64,000 bases of DNA from Streptomyces sp. NRRL F-525 (GCF_000716605.1 NZ_JNXE01000017.1:62001-126000); one strand, 5' to 3'. Counted from the stretch's first letter, positions 1 to 13,982 are shown. The notes: generated from the sequence alone by a model not told the origin. A program made the numbers and translations.

Positions 1-39
1 GGGCAAAGGGGGCGGGGCGGGGGATGCGGGCACATGAAG

Positions 40-53
40 TTAGGCTTGCCTAA
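40..53. promoter_or_regulatory. Iron box (DmdR/IdeR-type operator) before the left Fes-type esterase
   Basis: TTAGGCTTGCCTAA is a perfect 6-2-6 palindrome that matches the core of the DtxR/IdeR/DmdR iron box. It lies 36 bp before the chosen ATG at 90, so the esterase is expected to be repressed when iron is sufficient. A matching box at 12,770-12,788 supports the call. Confidence 0.8.
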
Positions 54-89
54 TTGAAAGCGCTGCCTCGTCGGACGGAGTCCGCCCGC

Positions 90-1352
90 ATGACCGCCTC
101 CGTGCCCCCGCCGCCCGAGGGCGCCCCGCACCACCCGCCACGCTTGGCCCGGCCCGACGCGGTACCACGCCTCATGGAACCGGGGATCGCGCTACCCGCT
201 CCGGACGGCGTGGCGGAGTTCTGGGCGGACGTCCGGCGACGCGGCACCCCGCTCGTGTCGCCGGACCCGCTGGGCAGCACCGACCACCTGGCCGTGACGT
301 TCCTGTGGCGCGGCGGCCCGGCCACCCGCGCCGTCCAGGTCCTGCCCAACAAACTCGGCGACCCGCGCGCCCCCGAGGGCAACCTGATGGAACACCTGCC
401 CGGCACGGACATCTGGCACTGGACGCTCCGCCTGCGCCAAGACTGGCGCGGCACCTACGACCTCCACGTCGACGAGGGCGACGGACCGGCCCCGGGCACA
501 CCCGACTACTGGCGCAGGCTGCGCACCCGGAGCCGGATCGACCCCTTCAACCCCCGCACGCTGCCCCGCCGTTGGGACGGTGGAGGTGTCTCCTACGCCG
601 AACTCCCTGCCGCCCCGCGCGCGTTGGACTGGGTGCCCAGGCAGCACATCACGCACGGCACCCTCACCGAACACAAGGTGGCGAGCGCGCGTTTCGGCGA
701 CGATCGGCGGGTCTGGCTCTACGAACCGCCGGTCGCCGCAGTGGAGTTGTCGGAACTCCCTGTCCTCGTCCTCCTCGACGGAGAGCACTGGGGGCCACGA
801 CTCGGCCTCGCGCACCTGCTCGACAACCTCATCGCGGACGGCAGGGTCCCGCCGCTCGCCGCCGTGCTGCCCGACTCCGTGGACGCCGGCACCCGGTGGG
901 CGGAACTGACGTGCCGTCCCGAGTTCGTCGGCTTCCTCAAGGATGAGTTGCTGCCATGGGCGGCGCAACGGCTGCCCGTCACGACCGATCCCGTACGCAC
1001 GGTGATCGCCGGACAGAGCCTCGGCGGTCTCACCGCCGCCTACGCGGCGGTCGCGGCCCCGCACCGGTTCGGGAACGTCCTGGCCCAGTCGGGGTCGTTC
1101 TGGTGGCCCGTCGGCCCGGACACGGAGTGGCTCACCCGGCAGCTCGCCAACACCCCACGGCTGCCTGTCCGTTTCCGGCTCTCCTTCGGCGAACAGGAAT
1201 GGGTGGCCCTCCCCGCGGCCCGCCGACTGCGCGAGACCCTGGCCGCCGCCGGTTACCACGACGCCTCCTACCGGGAGTTCAACGGCGGCCACGACTACCT
1301 CTGCTGGCGGACCGAACTGGCCGACGGTCTGGTGGAGTTGCTCGGGGACTGA
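90..1352 (+). CDS. Enterochelin esterase-like siderophore hydrolase (Fes family), left copy
   Basis: The 420-aa protein resembles Fes/IroD esterases, which cut the ester bonds of imported ferric trilactone catecholates to release iron in the cytoplasm. An N-terminal Fes domain (VTFLWRGG near residue 70) is followed by an alpha/beta-hydrolase domain with the nucleophile elbow GQSLGG and a C-terminal GGHDYLCW that supplies the catalytic His. No signal peptide is visible. I chose the ATG at 90, which has GGACGGAG about 10 bp upstream. A TTG start at 54 would put the iron box right against the start codon. The gene is transcribed away from the dhb operon under its own iron box. A second Fes-type gene lies at 11,318-12,655, so the locus has two esterases. 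Confidence 0.88.
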   Translation: MTASVPPPPEGAPHHPPRLARPDAVPRLMEPGIALPAPDGVAEFWADVRRRGTPLVSPDPLGSTDHLAVTFLWRGGPATRAVQVLPNKLGDPRAPEGNLMEHLPGTDIWHWTLRLRQDWRGTYDLHVDEGDGPAPGTPDYWRRLRTRSRIDPFNPRTLPRRWDGGGVSYAELPAAPRALDWVPRQHITHGTLTEHKVASARFGDDRRVWLYEPPVAAVELSELPVLVLLDGEHWGPRLGLAHLLDNLIADGRVPPLAAVLPDSVDAGTRWAELTCRPEFVGFLKDELLPWAAQRLPVTTDPVRTVIAGQSLGGLTAAYAAVAAPHRFGNVLAQSGSFWWPVGPDTEWLTRQLANTPRLPVRFRLSFGEQEWVALPAARRLRETLAAAGYHDASYREFNGGHDYLCWRTELADGLVELLGD

Positions 1353-1356
1353 GAGG

Positions 1357-1815
1357 TCAGTCGGCTGCCACCGCACAGGCCGCTGTCCATCCCGCCGGGA
1401 CATCGACGTCGGTCACCCGCCAACGCGGTGGCTCGCACGGACAGCGGCCGGTCCCCACATGCACACCCTGCAAGCAGCGCCCGAAAGGCCCTCGCCGGTC
1501 GCCTTCAGAAACGCCTCCTTACGGGTCCAGCAGCGGGCGAAGGCGACGGACCGGGATTCCGGAACGGTCCGCGCCAACTCGGCCCGCTCGGCCGGGTGCA
1601 GGGATCGTGCCGCGTCCCGAACCAACGCCGGCGCGGGGACCTGCTCGACGTCGACGCCCGCTCGCCCGGCCTCCGTAGTGCCATCGCGCGCTACCGTTCC
1701 CCGTCGTCGAGTACCGACATGTCGAGCGGGGTGTCGGTCGGTGGGGTCCGTACAACCAACAGCTGTGGGCCCCGCGCGAGTTGCCCCGGCCGCAGCTGGT
1801 GCGCGGGCGCCATGG

Positions 1816-1819
<4 letters not shown>
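1357..1819 (-). pseudogene. Degraded Sfp-type phosphopantetheinyl transferase remnant
   Basis: A GTG at 1819 overlaps the synthetase stop and opens a frame reading LLVVRTPPTDTPL then LDDGER, which ends at a TAG (1691-1693). A second frame then carries GVDVEQVPAP, SLHPAERAEL and ARCWTRKEAFLKATGEGL, which are the core Sfp-family magnesium and CoA-binding motifs. A third frame carries VTDVDVPAGWTAA and stops at 1357, as expected for a PPTase C-terminus. These pieces keep the family order but lie in three frames. About 70 residues before GVDVE and about 25 after GEGL seem to be missing, and only about 460 bp remain of an expected 700 or more. The gene should once have armed the ArCP and PCP next door; another cellular PPTase must now do this. 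Confidence 0.8.
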
Positions 1820-5720
<3,901 letters not shown>

Positions 5721-5724
<4 letters not shown>

Positions 5725-5948
5725 GCGACCCCCAGCAGCGGTGCCCAGGCCTCGATGGCCGGCCGCTCGGCGAGGTCGGCAAAGTCCGCCTGGACGGCGT
5801 GCTCGTGGCGCCAGCGTTCCAGCAGCGCCATGACGCGGACGGAGTCGAGGCCGTAGTCCACGAGGTTCTCGTCGAGGGGGATGTCCGCCGGGTCCTCGCC
5901 GAGGCACTCGGCGACATCGCTGCGGATCTGCTCCAGGGTGAGCGGCAT
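5721..5948 (-). CDS. dhbG: Stand-alone aryl carrier protein for 2,3-dihydroxybenzoate
   Basis: This 75-aa carrier protein has the phosphopantetheine site YGLDSVRVM at 32-40, with Ser36 modified. It matches the C-terminal ArCP domain of EntB/DhbB but is a separate gene. The isochorismatase stops 5 bp upstream and AAGGAGG precedes the ATG. DhbE loads 2,3-dihydroxybenzoyl onto it and the synthetase C domain takes the acyl group from it. A separate ArCP gene called dhbG is known from the Streptomyces griseobactin cluster, and I use the symbol in that sense. Its stop overlaps the synthetase GTG by 4 bp, so translation is probably coupled. Confidence 0.88.
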
Positions 5949-5953
5949 GCGGC

Positions 5954-6586
5954 TCAGACCTCCTTCAGAAGCGTGTCGGTGGTGGTCACGACCGCACAGC
6001 GGCCGGCGGCCCAGCGCAGGGCCATGTCGTGGTCCTCGCGGGAGAAGTCGGCGACCGCGTCCGCGACGACGAACGCCTGGATGTCCCGCGACCACGCGTC
6101 GCAGGCGCTCATCAGCACGCCGATGTGCGCGTACACGCCGACGACCACCAACTGGTCGCGGCCCAGTCCGCGGAGCAGCGCCTCCAGGTCGGTGCGCGCG
6201 AACGCGCTGTACTTCCACTTGGTGAGAACGATGTCTCCGTTCTCGGGAGCCACGCTCTTGGGCACGGCGAGGGCCTCGGGGTCGTCCGCGACGCCCGGTC
6301 CCCAGAAGTCGAGTTGGAGTCCGCGTTCCTCGGGTGTCTGGCCGCCGCGCTGCGCGGAGTAGACGACCGGCACCTGGAGCCTGCGGAACTCCGCCAGCAG
6401 ACGGGCCGTGTTGGCGAGCAGCCCGGTCAGGGGCTGCTCACCGGCCGGGAACGCGGACAGGAAGTGGTGTTGCAGATCGTGGACGAGCAGGACGGCGCGT
6501 GCCGGATCCACGGTCCAGGAGACCCGGTTCGCGGGCAACTCCCCGGCGGACGGGAGCGGATAGGCGGCGATGGCGGGAAGTGCCAT
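5954..6586 (-). CDS. dhbB: Isochorismatase (2,3-dihydro-2,3-dihydroxybenzoate synthase), without ArCP domain
   Basis: The 210-aa protein covers only the isochorismatase half of EntB/DhbB. It hydrolyses isochorismate to pyruvate and 2,3-dihydro-2,3-dihydroxybenzoate. Asp37 in LLVHDLQHHF, a Lys in LTKWKYSAF (123/125) and VVGVYAHIG, with Gly156 where cysteine hydrolases have the nucleophilic Cys, fit true isochorismatases. The usual fused carrier domain is encoded by the next gene, 5 bp downstream. The gene sits between dhbE and dhbG in the iron-controlled operon. Confidence 0.93.
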   Translation of the reverse strand: MALPAIAAYPLPSAGELPANRVSWTVDPARAVLLVHDLQHHFLSAFPAGEQPLTGLLANTARLLAEFRRLQVPVVYSAQRGGQTPEERGLQLDFWGPGVADDPEALAVPKSVAPENGDIVLTKWKYSAFARTDLEALLRGLGRDQLVVVGVYAHIGVLMSACDAWSRDIQAFVVADAVADFSREDHDMALRWAAGRCAVVTTTDTLLKEV

Positions 6587-6622
6587 GGGGGAGGGGACCT
6601 TTCAGTGCTGCTGCGGTGAAGC

Positions 6623-8266
6623 TCAGTGCTGCTGTGCGGTGGACCGCAGCTGCTTCTTGCTGACCTTTCCGATGCCGGTCTGCGGGAGGGCGCCGACGAA
6701 CTCGACGAGATCGGGGACCTTGTAGGCGGCGACACCGCGCTCGCGCACGAACCGTCTGACGGCGGCCGGCTTCAGCGGCCCGGCACCCTCGCGCAGGACG
6801 ACGTAGGCGAGAGAGCGTTCCCCGAGGTAGTCGTCGGCTACTGCGACGACGGACACGTCGTGCACGGCGGGGTGGGCGAGAATGATGTTCTCGACCTCCT
6901 CGGGCGCGACTTTCTCCCCGCCCCGGTTGATCTGGTCCTTGGCCCGTCCCTCGACGACGAGATGACCGCTCGCGGTGCGGCGCACGATGTCGCCGGTGCG
7001 GTAGAAGCCGTCCTCGGTGAAGGCGGTGGCGTTGTGCGCGGGGGCCCGCCAGTAGCCGCGGATCGTGTAGGGGCCGCGGGTGAGCAGCTGCCCGAACTCG
7101 CCCTCGGCGACGTCGAGTTCAGCCCCGTCGACGACGCGGATCTCGTCGTCCGCCGAGATCGGCCGGCCCTGCGTGGTGACCACGGTCTCGTGATCGTCGT
7201 CCAGGCGTGTGTAGTTGACCAGCCCCTCGGCCATGCCGAAGACCTGCATCAGTCGGCAACCCAGCGCGGGCTCCAGCCGGCGCGCGGCCTCGACGCTGTA
7301 CTTGGCACCGCCGACGAGCACCAACTCCAGGCTGGACAGGTCCTGTTCGGCCTGCGGCCCGGCCTCCGTCCACACCAGCGCCAGCGGCGGCACCAGCCCC
7401 GTCATGGTGATCCGCTCGCCCTCGACGAGCGGGAACGCCGTCGCCGGGTCGGGCCGCGGGCACAGCACGGCCGTACCTCCGGCGTACAGGGCGCCCAGCC
7501 AACCGGGCGAACTCATCGGGAAGTTGTGCGCCGCCGGCAGCACCACGAGGAAGCGGGTGTCTCCGTCCACCCCGCAGATCTCGTTCGAGCCCCGCAGGGA
7601 GTAGATGTAGTCGTCGTGGGTGCGCGGGATCAGCTTGGGCACGCCGGTCGTGCCCCCGGACAACTGGAGGAACGCCACTTCGTGCGGCGCGGGTCCCTCC
7701 GGCAACCCCGCCGGGTCGCACGGTACGTCGGACAGCGCGGTGTGTTCCCCCGGGTCGCCGACGACGAACACGTGCCGCAGACTCGGGACTTGCTCCTTCA
7801 TCCGCGAGGCGAGCACCCGGTGGTCGAACCCCGCGTGCACGTCCGGGACGACGTACGCGACCGCCTCCGCGAAGGAGCAGAAGTGGCCGATCTCCGACTC
7901 CCGGTGCGCGGGCAGCGCGTACACCGGCAGCGCACCGATCCGGAACAGCGCGAAGACCACCTCGACGAACTCGCCGACGTTGGGCAGCTGGAGGACGACA
8001 CGGTCGCCCTTGCGGATACCGCGTGCCGCGAACCCGGCGGCCAACTGGTCGGCGCGTTCGGTCAGTTGGCGGTACGTCCAGGTGCGCCGCCCGGGTGCCG
8101 GGTCGACGAGGGCGATCCGGTCGGGGTGGGCGGCCGCGCGCTCGCGCAGGAAGCCGTCGAAGGTCTCGCCCCGCCAGTGACCGGCCGCACGGTAGCGCGC
8201 GGCGAACTCGGCGGGCCAGGTGGGCGCGTCGACACCCGGGGTGGTGGGGGAGAGGTCGGCGGTCAC
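6623..8266 (-). CDS. dhbE: 2,3-dihydroxybenzoate-AMP ligase
   Basis: The 547-aa stand-alone adenylation enzyme activates 2,3-dihydroxybenzoate as the acyl-AMP and transfers it to the aryl carrier protein. It has the A3 loop [16 protein letters not shown], the hinge [20 protein letters not shown] and a C-terminal catalytic Lys in [12 protein letters not shown]. In [10 protein letters not shown] the Asn corresponds to DhbE Asn235, which favours 2,3-dihydroxybenzoate over salicylate. The GTG start at 8266 overlaps the dhbC stop by 4 bp (GTGA). Confidence 0.94.
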   Translation of the reverse strand: MTADLSPTTPGVDAPTWPAEFAARYRAAGHWRGETFDGFLRERAAAHPDRIALVDPAPGRRTWTYRQLTERADQLAAGFAARGIRKGDRVVLQLPNVGEFVEVVFALFRIGALPVYALPAHRESEIGHFCSFAEAVAYVVPDVHAGFDHRVLASRMKEQVPSLRHVFVVGDPGEHTALSDVPCDPAGLPEGPAPHEVAFLQLSGGTTGVPKLIPRTHDDYIYSLRGSNEICGVDGDTRFLVVLPAAHNFPMSSPGWLGALYAGGTAVLCPRPDPATAFPLVEGERITMTGLVPPLALVWTEAGPQAEQDLSSLELVLVGGAKYSVEAARRLEPALGCRLMQVFGMAEGLVNYTRLDDDHETVVTTQGRPISADDEIRVVDGAELDVAEGEFGQLLTRGPYTIRGYWRAPAHNATAFTEDGFYRTGDIVRRTASGHLVVEGRAKDQINRGGEKVAPEEVENIILAHPAVHDVSVVAVADDYLGERSLAYVVLREGAGPLKPAAVRRFVRERGVAAYKVPDLVEFVGALPQTGIGKVSKKQLRSTAQQH

Positions 8267-9459
8267 AGCGTCGCCCCCACGGCGTGCAGGAACGTACGGA
8301 ACTTGGCGGCGGTCTCCGCGGTCTCGGCCTCCGGCGACGACGCGGCCACCACACCGGCACCCGCGAACAGCCGCAGCGAACGCCCCTCGGCCTCCGCGCA
8401 GCGGATCGTCACGACCCACTCGCCGTCGCCGTCCGCGTCCTGCCAGCCGACCATCCCGGTGTACGGTCCCCGGTCGAAGGGCTCCGACTCGGCAATCACC
8501 TTGCGGGCCACGTCTGTTGGGGTGCCGCACACGGCTGGTGTCGGATGCAGCGCGGACGCCAGGCGCAGCGCGCACACGTCGGGGTCGGCGAGTTCGCCGT
8601 TGACCGTGGTCGACAGGTGCCACATGGCCGCGGTGCGCAGCAGCGTGGGCCGCTCGGGCACGTCCAGCCGCGTACAGAACGGAGCGAGCGCGTCGCGTAC
8701 GGCGGCCACGACGACGGCGTGTTCGTGCAGGTCCTTCGGGGACTCCAGGAGCGCGGCCGCCCGGCGCACGTCCTCGGCGAGATCGGCGCTACGGGGCGCG
8801 GACCCGGCCAGCGGGTTGGCGGTCAGCCGTCCCCCGGTGCGGGCGACGAGGAGTTCGGGGCTGGCGCCGACGAGGGTACGGCCCGGGCCGCTGGGCACGG
8901 CGAAGGTGTACCCGCCCGGGTCGCGGCGGGCCAGCCGGCGCAGCATGGCCGGCAGATCCGGCTCCCGGGAGGCGGTCAGCTCCAGGGTGCGGGCGAGGAC
9001 GACCTTGTCGAACTCCCCGGCCCGCATCCGCGCGACGGCCGAGGCGACCGCCGCGCCGTAGTGCTCCGCGGCCGGGACCTCCCGCACCCGCCAGTCGGGC
9101 CGGTCGTCGGGATGGGGGACGGGCAGCGCGATGAGCGGGTCCTCGCGCAGCGGCGGCGCCCACCGCACGCTCCGCGGGATCGCCAGGGCGGGCGGGGCGT
9201 CCGGCGCGAAGGGCAGCGAGCCCATGACGACCGGCGCCGGGTCGCCCGCGCGCCGCCGCGCGTGCAGGGCCTCGCGGACGCGCCGGGTCAACGGGCTTGT
9301 GTCGTACGGTATTTCGGCGACGGTGCCGCGGCCCAGCAGGGTGTGGCGGGGCGTGGCGAGGAGTCGGTCACCGGTGGGGCGGTAGGTGTCCAGCAGGGCG
9401 GTCGCCGCACCGGGGGAGGCGGTGGTGGGGGCGGAGGGTTCGCTCAGCGAAGTCGTCAT
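8263..9459 (-). CDS. dhbC: Isochorismate synthase
   Basis: The 398-aa chorismate-utilising enzyme (EntC/DhbC/MenF family) isomerises chorismate to isochorismate, the first committed step to 2,3-dihydroxybenzoate. It has the N-terminal family Lys in [14 protein letters not shown], then NPLAGSAPR, and a C-terminal YTGMVGW and IRCAE. The ATG at 9459 has a GGAG about 8 bp upstream. The gene lies between dhbA and dhbE, which argues for siderophore rather than menaquinone use. Confidence 0.93.
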   Translation of the reverse strand: MTTSLSEPSAPTTASPGAATALLDTYRPTGDRLLATPRHTLLGRGTVAEIPYDTSPLTRRVREALHARRRAGDPAPVVMGSLPFAPDAPPALAIPRSVRWAPPLREDPLIALPVPHPDDRPDWRVREVPAAEHYGAAVASAVARMRAGEFDKVVLARTLELTASREPDLPAMLRRLARRDPGGYTFAVPSGPGRTLVGASPELLVARTGGRLTANPLAGSAPRSADLAEDVRRAAALLESPKDLHEHAVVVAAVRDALAPFCTRLDVPERPTLLRTAAMWHLSTTVNGELADPDVCALRLASALHPTPAVCGTPTDVARKVIAESEPFDRGPYTGMVGWQDADGDGEWVVTIRCAEAEGRSLRLFAGAGVVAASSPEAETAETAAKFRTFLHAVGATL

Positions 9460-9499
9460 GGTTGTCTCCAGTGGGGGGACGGTACGAGCCGTGGACGCT

Positions 9500-10282
9500 T
9501 CAGGCGCGCAGGGTGGCGCCGCCGTCGACGTACAGGTCGTGCAGGGTGATGTGCCGGGCGCGGTCGGAGACCAGGAAGACGACCGCGTCCGCGATGTCGG
9601 AGGGCTCGGCGATCCGGCCGAGGGGGATGCCCGTGCGGTACGACGGAAGGTCCCCCTCGACGACACGCCGGGCGGCTTCGGCCTCGTCGCCGGACGTCCA
9701 CAGAGCGCGCTGCATGTCGGTGCAAGTGGAGCCGGGGGAGACCGTGTTGCAGCGCACGCCCCGGGCGGCCACCTCCAGGCCGAGGCACTTGGTGAACATC
9801 ACGGCCGCGGCCTTCGAGGCGGCGTAGGCGGCCATGCCGGTGCGGGGGATGCCGGCCGCATTGGAGGCGACGGTGACGATGCTGCCCCGGCCGCGCCCGG
9901 CCATCCGGCGGGCGGCGGAACGCGAGACGTGGAACACGCCGTCCGCGTTGACGGCGAACGTCGCCGCCCAGTCCTCGTCGGTGAGGTCGACGACATGCGA
10001 ACTCCGCAGGATTCCGGCGACGTTGACGGCGATGTCGAGCGGACCGAGGGTGCGCTCGGACTCCTCGACGAGTGCCTCTACGGCGGCCGGGTCGGTGACG
10101 TCGAGCGGGCGGCCGGTCACCTGGTCGCCGTACTTCGCGGACAGTTCCCGTACGGCTTCGGCGTCGAGGTCGGTGGCCACGACCCGGGCGCCCTGCTCGA
10201 CGAGCGCGGCGACGACGGCCTCGCCGATGCCCCGGGCCGCCCCGGTCACCAGGGCGAGGCGGCCGGTGAGTTCGGCGCTCAT
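9500..10282 (-). CDS. dhbA: 2,3-dihydro-2,3-dihydroxybenzoate dehydrogenase (SDR)
   Basis: The 260-aa short-chain dehydrogenase oxidises 2,3-dihydro-2,3-dihydroxybenzoate to 2,3-dihydroxybenzoate with NAD+. The Rossmann motif TGAARGIG is near residue 14, NVAG follows, and the catalytic YAASK is in [10 protein letters not shown]. The operon context (EntA position beside dhbC, dhbE and the isochorismatase) gives the specific call. The ATG at 10282 overlaps the stop of the upstream binding-protein gene by 4 bp. Confidence 0.92.
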   Translation of the reverse strand: MSAELTGRLALVTGAARGIGEAVVAALVEQGARVVATDLDAEAVRELSAKYGDQVTGRPLDVTDPAAVEALVEESERTLGPLDIAVNVAGILRSSHVVDLTDEDWAATFAVNADGVFHVSRSAARRMAGRGRGSIVTVASNAAGIPRTGMAAYAASKAAAVMFTKCLGLEVAARGVRCNTVSPGSTCTDMQRALWTSGDEAEAARRVVEGDLPSYRTGIPLGRIAEPSDIADAVVFLVSDRARHITLHDLYVDGGATLRA

Positions 10283-11256
10283 GAGGTCAGCGCCTTCGTG
10301 ATGTCGTCCAGGACGATGTGGGCCGCCAGCGGTCCGCCGGCGCTGTTCCACGCCGAGCCCTGGACGACGACCACGTGGCCTTCCTTCTCGGCCTTCAACT
10401 TGCTGAAGTTGGGCACCTTCTTGGCCGTGGCGTAGGCCTTCTCGCCGTCGGCCCGGTCGCCGAGGGTGCCGAAGAACAGCCAGTCCCCATCGATGGTGGC
10501 GAGCTTCTCCAGGCTGACCGGTTCGCTGTGCCCGGCGCTCGCGCCCTGCTGGTCCGCGGGCCGGTCCAGGCCCAGTGCGGAGAGGGTGGAGCCCACGTGG
10601 CCCACGCCCTTGCCGACCACGGAGGGGGCGCCGTTCTGCCAGCGGACGACACTGACGACCGCCCCGGCGTCGGCGCCCAGCTTCTTCTTCGTGGCGGTCA
10701 CGTCGGCGTCGAAGCCGTCGAGTATTTTCGCCGCCTGCGCCTTCTGGTTGAGGGCGTCGGCCGTGGCGGTGAAGGCCTTCTGCCAGTCCTCGTTGAGCTT
10801 GGCGGTGACCACGGTCGGGGCAATGGCCTGCAACTTGGTCACCTGACTCTTGGCCGCGGTCGTCTCGTCGAGCAGGATCAGGTCGGGCTGGAGCGCGGCC
10901 AGCTTCTCCAGATCGGCCGCAGCTACGGTGGCCACGACCTGCGCCTTGGACGCCTTGGCGGCGAGATACGTGGACACGCCGGTCTGACCGCGCCCGGCGG
11001 TGGTCCCGACGGGCGCGATGCCGAGGGCGAGCGCGGCGTCGAGCGTGGGCTCGCTGAGCGCGACGACCTTCTCGGGCGTGCTGGGCACCCGCACCGAGCG
11101 GCCCGTCGCGTCGGTGATCCGGCGGGTGGCGGACGACGCTCCCGCCGTCGTGTCGCCGCTGTCCTTCCCGTCGCCGCAGCCGCTCAGGAGCAGGGTTCCC
11201 GTGACGACGGTGACGGCGGTGAGGACCGCCCTGCGGGCTGATCGTGTGGAGGGCAT
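10279..11256 (-). CDS. Ferric siderophore-binding lipoprotein of an ABC importer (FepB/FhuD type)
   Basis: The 325-aa exported lipoprotein has a charged N-terminus, a hydrophobic stretch and the lipobox LLLSGC, so it should be anchored outside the membrane. The TroA-like fold shows ALSEPTLDAALALGIAPVG and a long central helix. It should capture the ferric catecholate and hand it to the two FecCD permeases encoded divergently from 12,933. AAGGAG precedes the ATG. It is the second gene of the operon, 61 bp after the Fes-type gene. Confidence 0.9.
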   Translation of the reverse strand: MPSTRSARRAVLTAVTVVTGTLLLSGCGDGKDSGDTTAGASSATRRITDATGRSVRVPSTPEKVVALSEPTLDAALALGIAPVGTTAGRGQTGVSTYLAAKASKAQVVATVAAADLEKLAALQPDLILLDETTAAKSQVTKLQAIAPTVVTAKLNEDWQKAFTATADALNQKAQAAKILDGFDADVTATKKKLGADAGAVVSVVRWQNGAPSVVGKGVGHVGSTLSALGLDRPADQQGASAGHSEPVSLEKLATIDGDWLFFGTLGDRADGEKAYATAKKVPNFSKLKAEKEGHVVVVQGSAWNSAGGPLAAHIVLDDITKALTS

Positions 11257-11317
11257 GCGCGTGAAGCTCCTTGCAGAGAGGCGGAGTTGACGAGTGCGGG
11301 GTGGGGCCCGCGGATGG

Positions 11318-12655
11318 TCAGTGGGGTTCGGTGCCGAGCAGCCGCACCAGGCCGTCGGCCAGGGCGTCGTGCCAACAGGCGTAGTCGTGGCCGCCGTTGA
11401 ACTCTTCGCGGGTCACCGTGTGGCCCGCGGAGCGCAACGCGTCGTACAGAACGCGGGTCTGATCGACCAACGCGCCCTCGTGCAGCCCGACATCGAGATG
11501 CACCGTCAGGGGTCGGGAGCCCGCCGCCGCACAGCGCCGGACGAGCCAGGGAACGTCCTGGACCTGCGGCCTGGGTGCCCCCGGCGGCAGCCCGGGGCGC
11601 CACCACAGGGACGGCGACTGGGCCAGGACCCTGCCGAACCGTCCGGGCAGCAGCCGGGCGGCGTGCAGTGCCGTCACGGCGCCGAGGCTCTGCCCGGCCA
11701 CGACGGTACGGCGCGGGTCGGTGGTCAGGGGCCAGCGGCCGGCCGCCCAGGGCAGCAGTTCGTCCGCGAGGAAGTCCACGAACGCGTCGTGCCCGCCGAG
11801 TTCACGTTCGCGGGTGCGCCGGTCCACGGCATCCGGGGACAGCACGGCGAGCGGCGGCAGCACTCCGTCGGCGATCAGCACGTCGAGCGTCTCGCCGAAC
11901 CGGAGCCGGCCGAACCACATGTCGCCGTCGCACAGCGCGACCACGGGCAACGGTGACGGGCCGCGCCGCTCGTGCCCGGGCGGCAGATACACCCAGGTGT
12001 CCCGCGTACCGCCGAGCGCCTGGGTGGTCACCGGGTGCCGTTCCACCCGGCCGGCCGGCACCCGGCCCCGCCGCTGTGCCCAGGACTGCGCGGGTGCGTG
12101 CGGAAGGGCGTAGACCGAGCTGGCGGCCGGAAGCCAACGGGTGGGCAGGGAGCGGGGGTTGAGAGGATCCGGCGCCGCGTGGGCGAGCAGAGACCGCAGT
12201 CGTAGCTGAAGCCGGGCCGGGTCCGTGGGCGGCTGCTTCGGGGAGATGTCGGCGGCCATCCGGTACGAACCGCGGTGGTCGGCGCGCAGCCGCAGGCCCA
12301 GGTGCCAGACGTCGGTGCCGGGTATCCGCTCCAGGAGGGAGGCGGCGAGGTCGTCCCGGTCGACGAGACGGTTGGCGAACAACAGCACCTGCCGGGTGGC
12401 GCGGTGGCCCCGCCACAGGAAGGTGACGGCCCGATGGCCGGGTTCGTCCGCCAGTTCCTCGACGAGCGGGGTGCCCACGCGTTCCACCTCTCTCCAGAAC
12501 TCGTCGGTGAGGGCGGTGCGTTGGGCGTCGTCGGCGGTGTCGAGGCGGTCGACGAGGCGGCTGACGCGTGGGCCGGTGACGCGGCTCGGACGAGCGTCGG
12601 AGCGGGTCTCCGGCAGGGCCTCGTCGTCGGCGCACGGCGGGGTCGTGGCGGTCAT
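11318..12655 (-). CDS. Enterochelin esterase-like siderophore hydrolase (Fes family), right copy
   Basis: The 445-aa Fes-family protein should open the trilactone of imported ferric siderophore. It has an N-terminal Fes domain (VTFLWRGHRAT), the nucleophile elbow GQSLGAVTALHA, and GGHDYACWH at the C-terminus. I chose the ATG at 12,655, which has a GGAG upstream, over an upstream start at 12,763 whose extension looks non-coding. It is the first gene of the leftward dhb operon, about 115 bp from the iron box. It is a clear paralogue of the gene at 90-1352. Confidence 0.88.
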   Translation of the reverse strand: MTATTPPCADDEALPETRSDARPSRVTGPRVSRLVDRLDTADDAQRTALTDEFWREVERVGTPLVEELADEPGHRAVTFLWRGHRATRQVLLFANRLVDRDDLAASLLERIPGTDVWHLGLRLRADHRGSYRMAADISPKQPPTDPARLQLRLRSLLAHAAPDPLNPRSLPTRWLPAASSVYALPHAPAQSWAQRRGRVPAGRVERHPVTTQALGGTRDTWVYLPPGHERRGPSPLPVVALCDGDMWFGRLRFGETLDVLIADGVLPPLAVLSPDAVDRRTRERELGGHDAFVDFLADELLPWAAGRWPLTTDPRRTVVAGQSLGAVTALHAARLLPGRFGRVLAQSPSLWWRPGLPPGAPRPQVQDVPWLVRRCAAAGSRPLTVHLDVGLHEGALVDQTRVLYDALRSAGHTVTREEFNGGHDYACWHDALADGLVRLLGTEPH

Positions 12656-12769
12656 CGAAAGTCTCCGTTGGGGGCGGGCATTCGTGGGCGGGCAGGCGCA
12701 ACCGGGCAGGGGGCAGCGGCGGTTGGGCACAGCGGGGGAGGTCGTCAACGAAATCGTCAACAACGTAGG

Positions 12770-12788
12770 TAAGGTTAGCCTAAGCTAA
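12770..12788. promoter_or_regulatory. Iron box in the divergent promoter of the siderophore locus
   Basis: TAAGGTTAGCCTAAGCTAA matches the 19-bp actinobacterial DmdR/IdeR consensus TTAGGTTAGGCTAACCTAA at 16 of 19 positions. It lies in the 277-bp gap between the leftward Fes-dhb operon (start 12,655) and the rightward permeases (start 12,933), so one iron repressor could control both. Nothing else is evident in this gap. Confidence 0.88.
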
Positions 12789-12932
12789 TTACATGTCCAC
12801 CCGATCATGCTCCGGGCCGAGTGGAGAGCGACGGCTCTCCTTCGTGTTCCGGTGCTCGCCCAGCGCCCTTTCTGTACGTGCTTCTCCTGGTCAACACCCG
12901 TTGTGTGCACGGTCGTTGGCCGAGGGGGCGGT

Positions 12933-13982
12933 ATGAGCACCGGCACCTTGACCCCGTCCGACAAGGCGAACGGCGACGCCGGACACCGCACCGGCGTGTC
13001 TTTGCGGGCGGCGGGCCTGCTGCTGGGCCTCGCCCTGCTGGCCGTCGTGGTCACCGTCTCGCTGGCCGTGGGCACGAAACAGATCCCCCTCGACCAGGTG
13101 TGGCACGGCCTGTTCGCGCCCTCGGGCACCGAGAACGACGCGATCGTGCGCGACCTCCGGCTGCCCCGCACCCTCGTCGGGGTCGCCGTCGGTGCGGCGC
13201 TCGGCCTCGCGGGCGGAGTCATGCAGACCCTGACCCGCAACCCGCTGGCCGACCCCGGACTCCTCGGAGTGAACGCGGGCGCGTCCGCCGCCGTCGTCAC
13301 CGCGATCAGTGTCCTCGGCATCACCTCGTTCGGCGGATACCTGTGGTTCGCGCTCGCCGGCGCGGCCCTCGCGGCCACCGCCGTGAACGCCCTGGGCGGG
13401 GGGCGCCTCGCCACTCCCGTCCGCCTCGCCCTCGCCGGAACCGCCGTCAACGCGGCCCTGTTCGGCTACGTCAACGGGCTCCAGCAGTGGGACCTGGACA
13501 CCCTGGACTCCCTGCGGTACTGGTCCGTCGGCACCCTCGCGGGCCGCGACGCCCATCTGCTGCTCGACGTACTGCCGTTGCTCGCGACCGGTGCCCTGCT
13601 CGCCTTCGTGCTGGCCCGACCGCTCGGCGCGCTCGCACTGGGCGAGGATCAAGCCCGGGCCCTGGGCACCCGGGTCGGGCGGACCCGGCTGCTGTCCATC
13701 GTCTCCGTCACGCTGCTGTGCGGCTCAGCGACCGCCCTGTGCGGGCCGATCGGCTTCATCGGCCTGATGATCCCGCACGCGGCCCGCGCGTTCTGCGGCC
13801 CGGACCCGCGCTGGCTGTTCCCTTACTGCGCGCTGTACGCACCGGTTCTGCTGCTCGTCTCGGACGTGATCGGACGGGTCGTCGTACCGCCGTCAGAGAT
13901 CGACGTGGGCACGGTGACCGCGTTCCTCGGCGGCCTCCTCTTCATCCATCTCGTGCGGCAACGGAAGGTGGCCCACCTGTGA
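12933..13982 (+). CDS. Iron-siderophore ABC transporter permease (FecCD/FepD type)
   Basis: The 349-aa polytopic membrane protein has a first helix near 25-45 and the FecCD signatures DLRLPRTLVG, GGVMQTLTRNPLADPGLLG and CGPIGFIGLMIPHAAR, the last being the ATPase-coupling region. It should form a heterodimeric channel with the next gene product for ferric catecholate import. The ATG at 12,933 follows a purine-rich AGGGGGCGG. The stop overlaps the GTG of the next permease by 4 bp. Confidence 0.92.
   Translation: MSTGTLTPSDKANGDAGHRTGVSLRAAGLLLGLALLAVVVTVSLAVGTKQIPLDQVWHGLFAPSGTENDAIVRDLRLPRTLVGVAVGAALGLAGGVMQTLTRNPLADPGLLGVNAGASAAVVTAISVLGITSFGGYLWFALAGAALAATAVNALGGGRLATPVRLALAGTAVNAALFGYVNGLQQWDLDTLDSLRYWSVGTLAGRDAHLLLDVLPLLATGALLAFVLARPLGALALGEDQARALGTRVGRTRLLSIVSVTLLCGSATALCGPIGFIGLMIPHAARAFCGPDPRWLFPYCALYAPVLLLVSDVIGRVVVPPSEIDVGTVTAFLGGLLFIHLVRQRKVAHL

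Noticed and set aside
6623..8266. Salicylate activation (MbtA/YbtE-like) by the adenylating enzyme
   Set aside because: The pocket has the Asn typical of 2,3-dihydroxybenzoate ligases, and a complete dhbA, dhbC, isochorismatase set is present.
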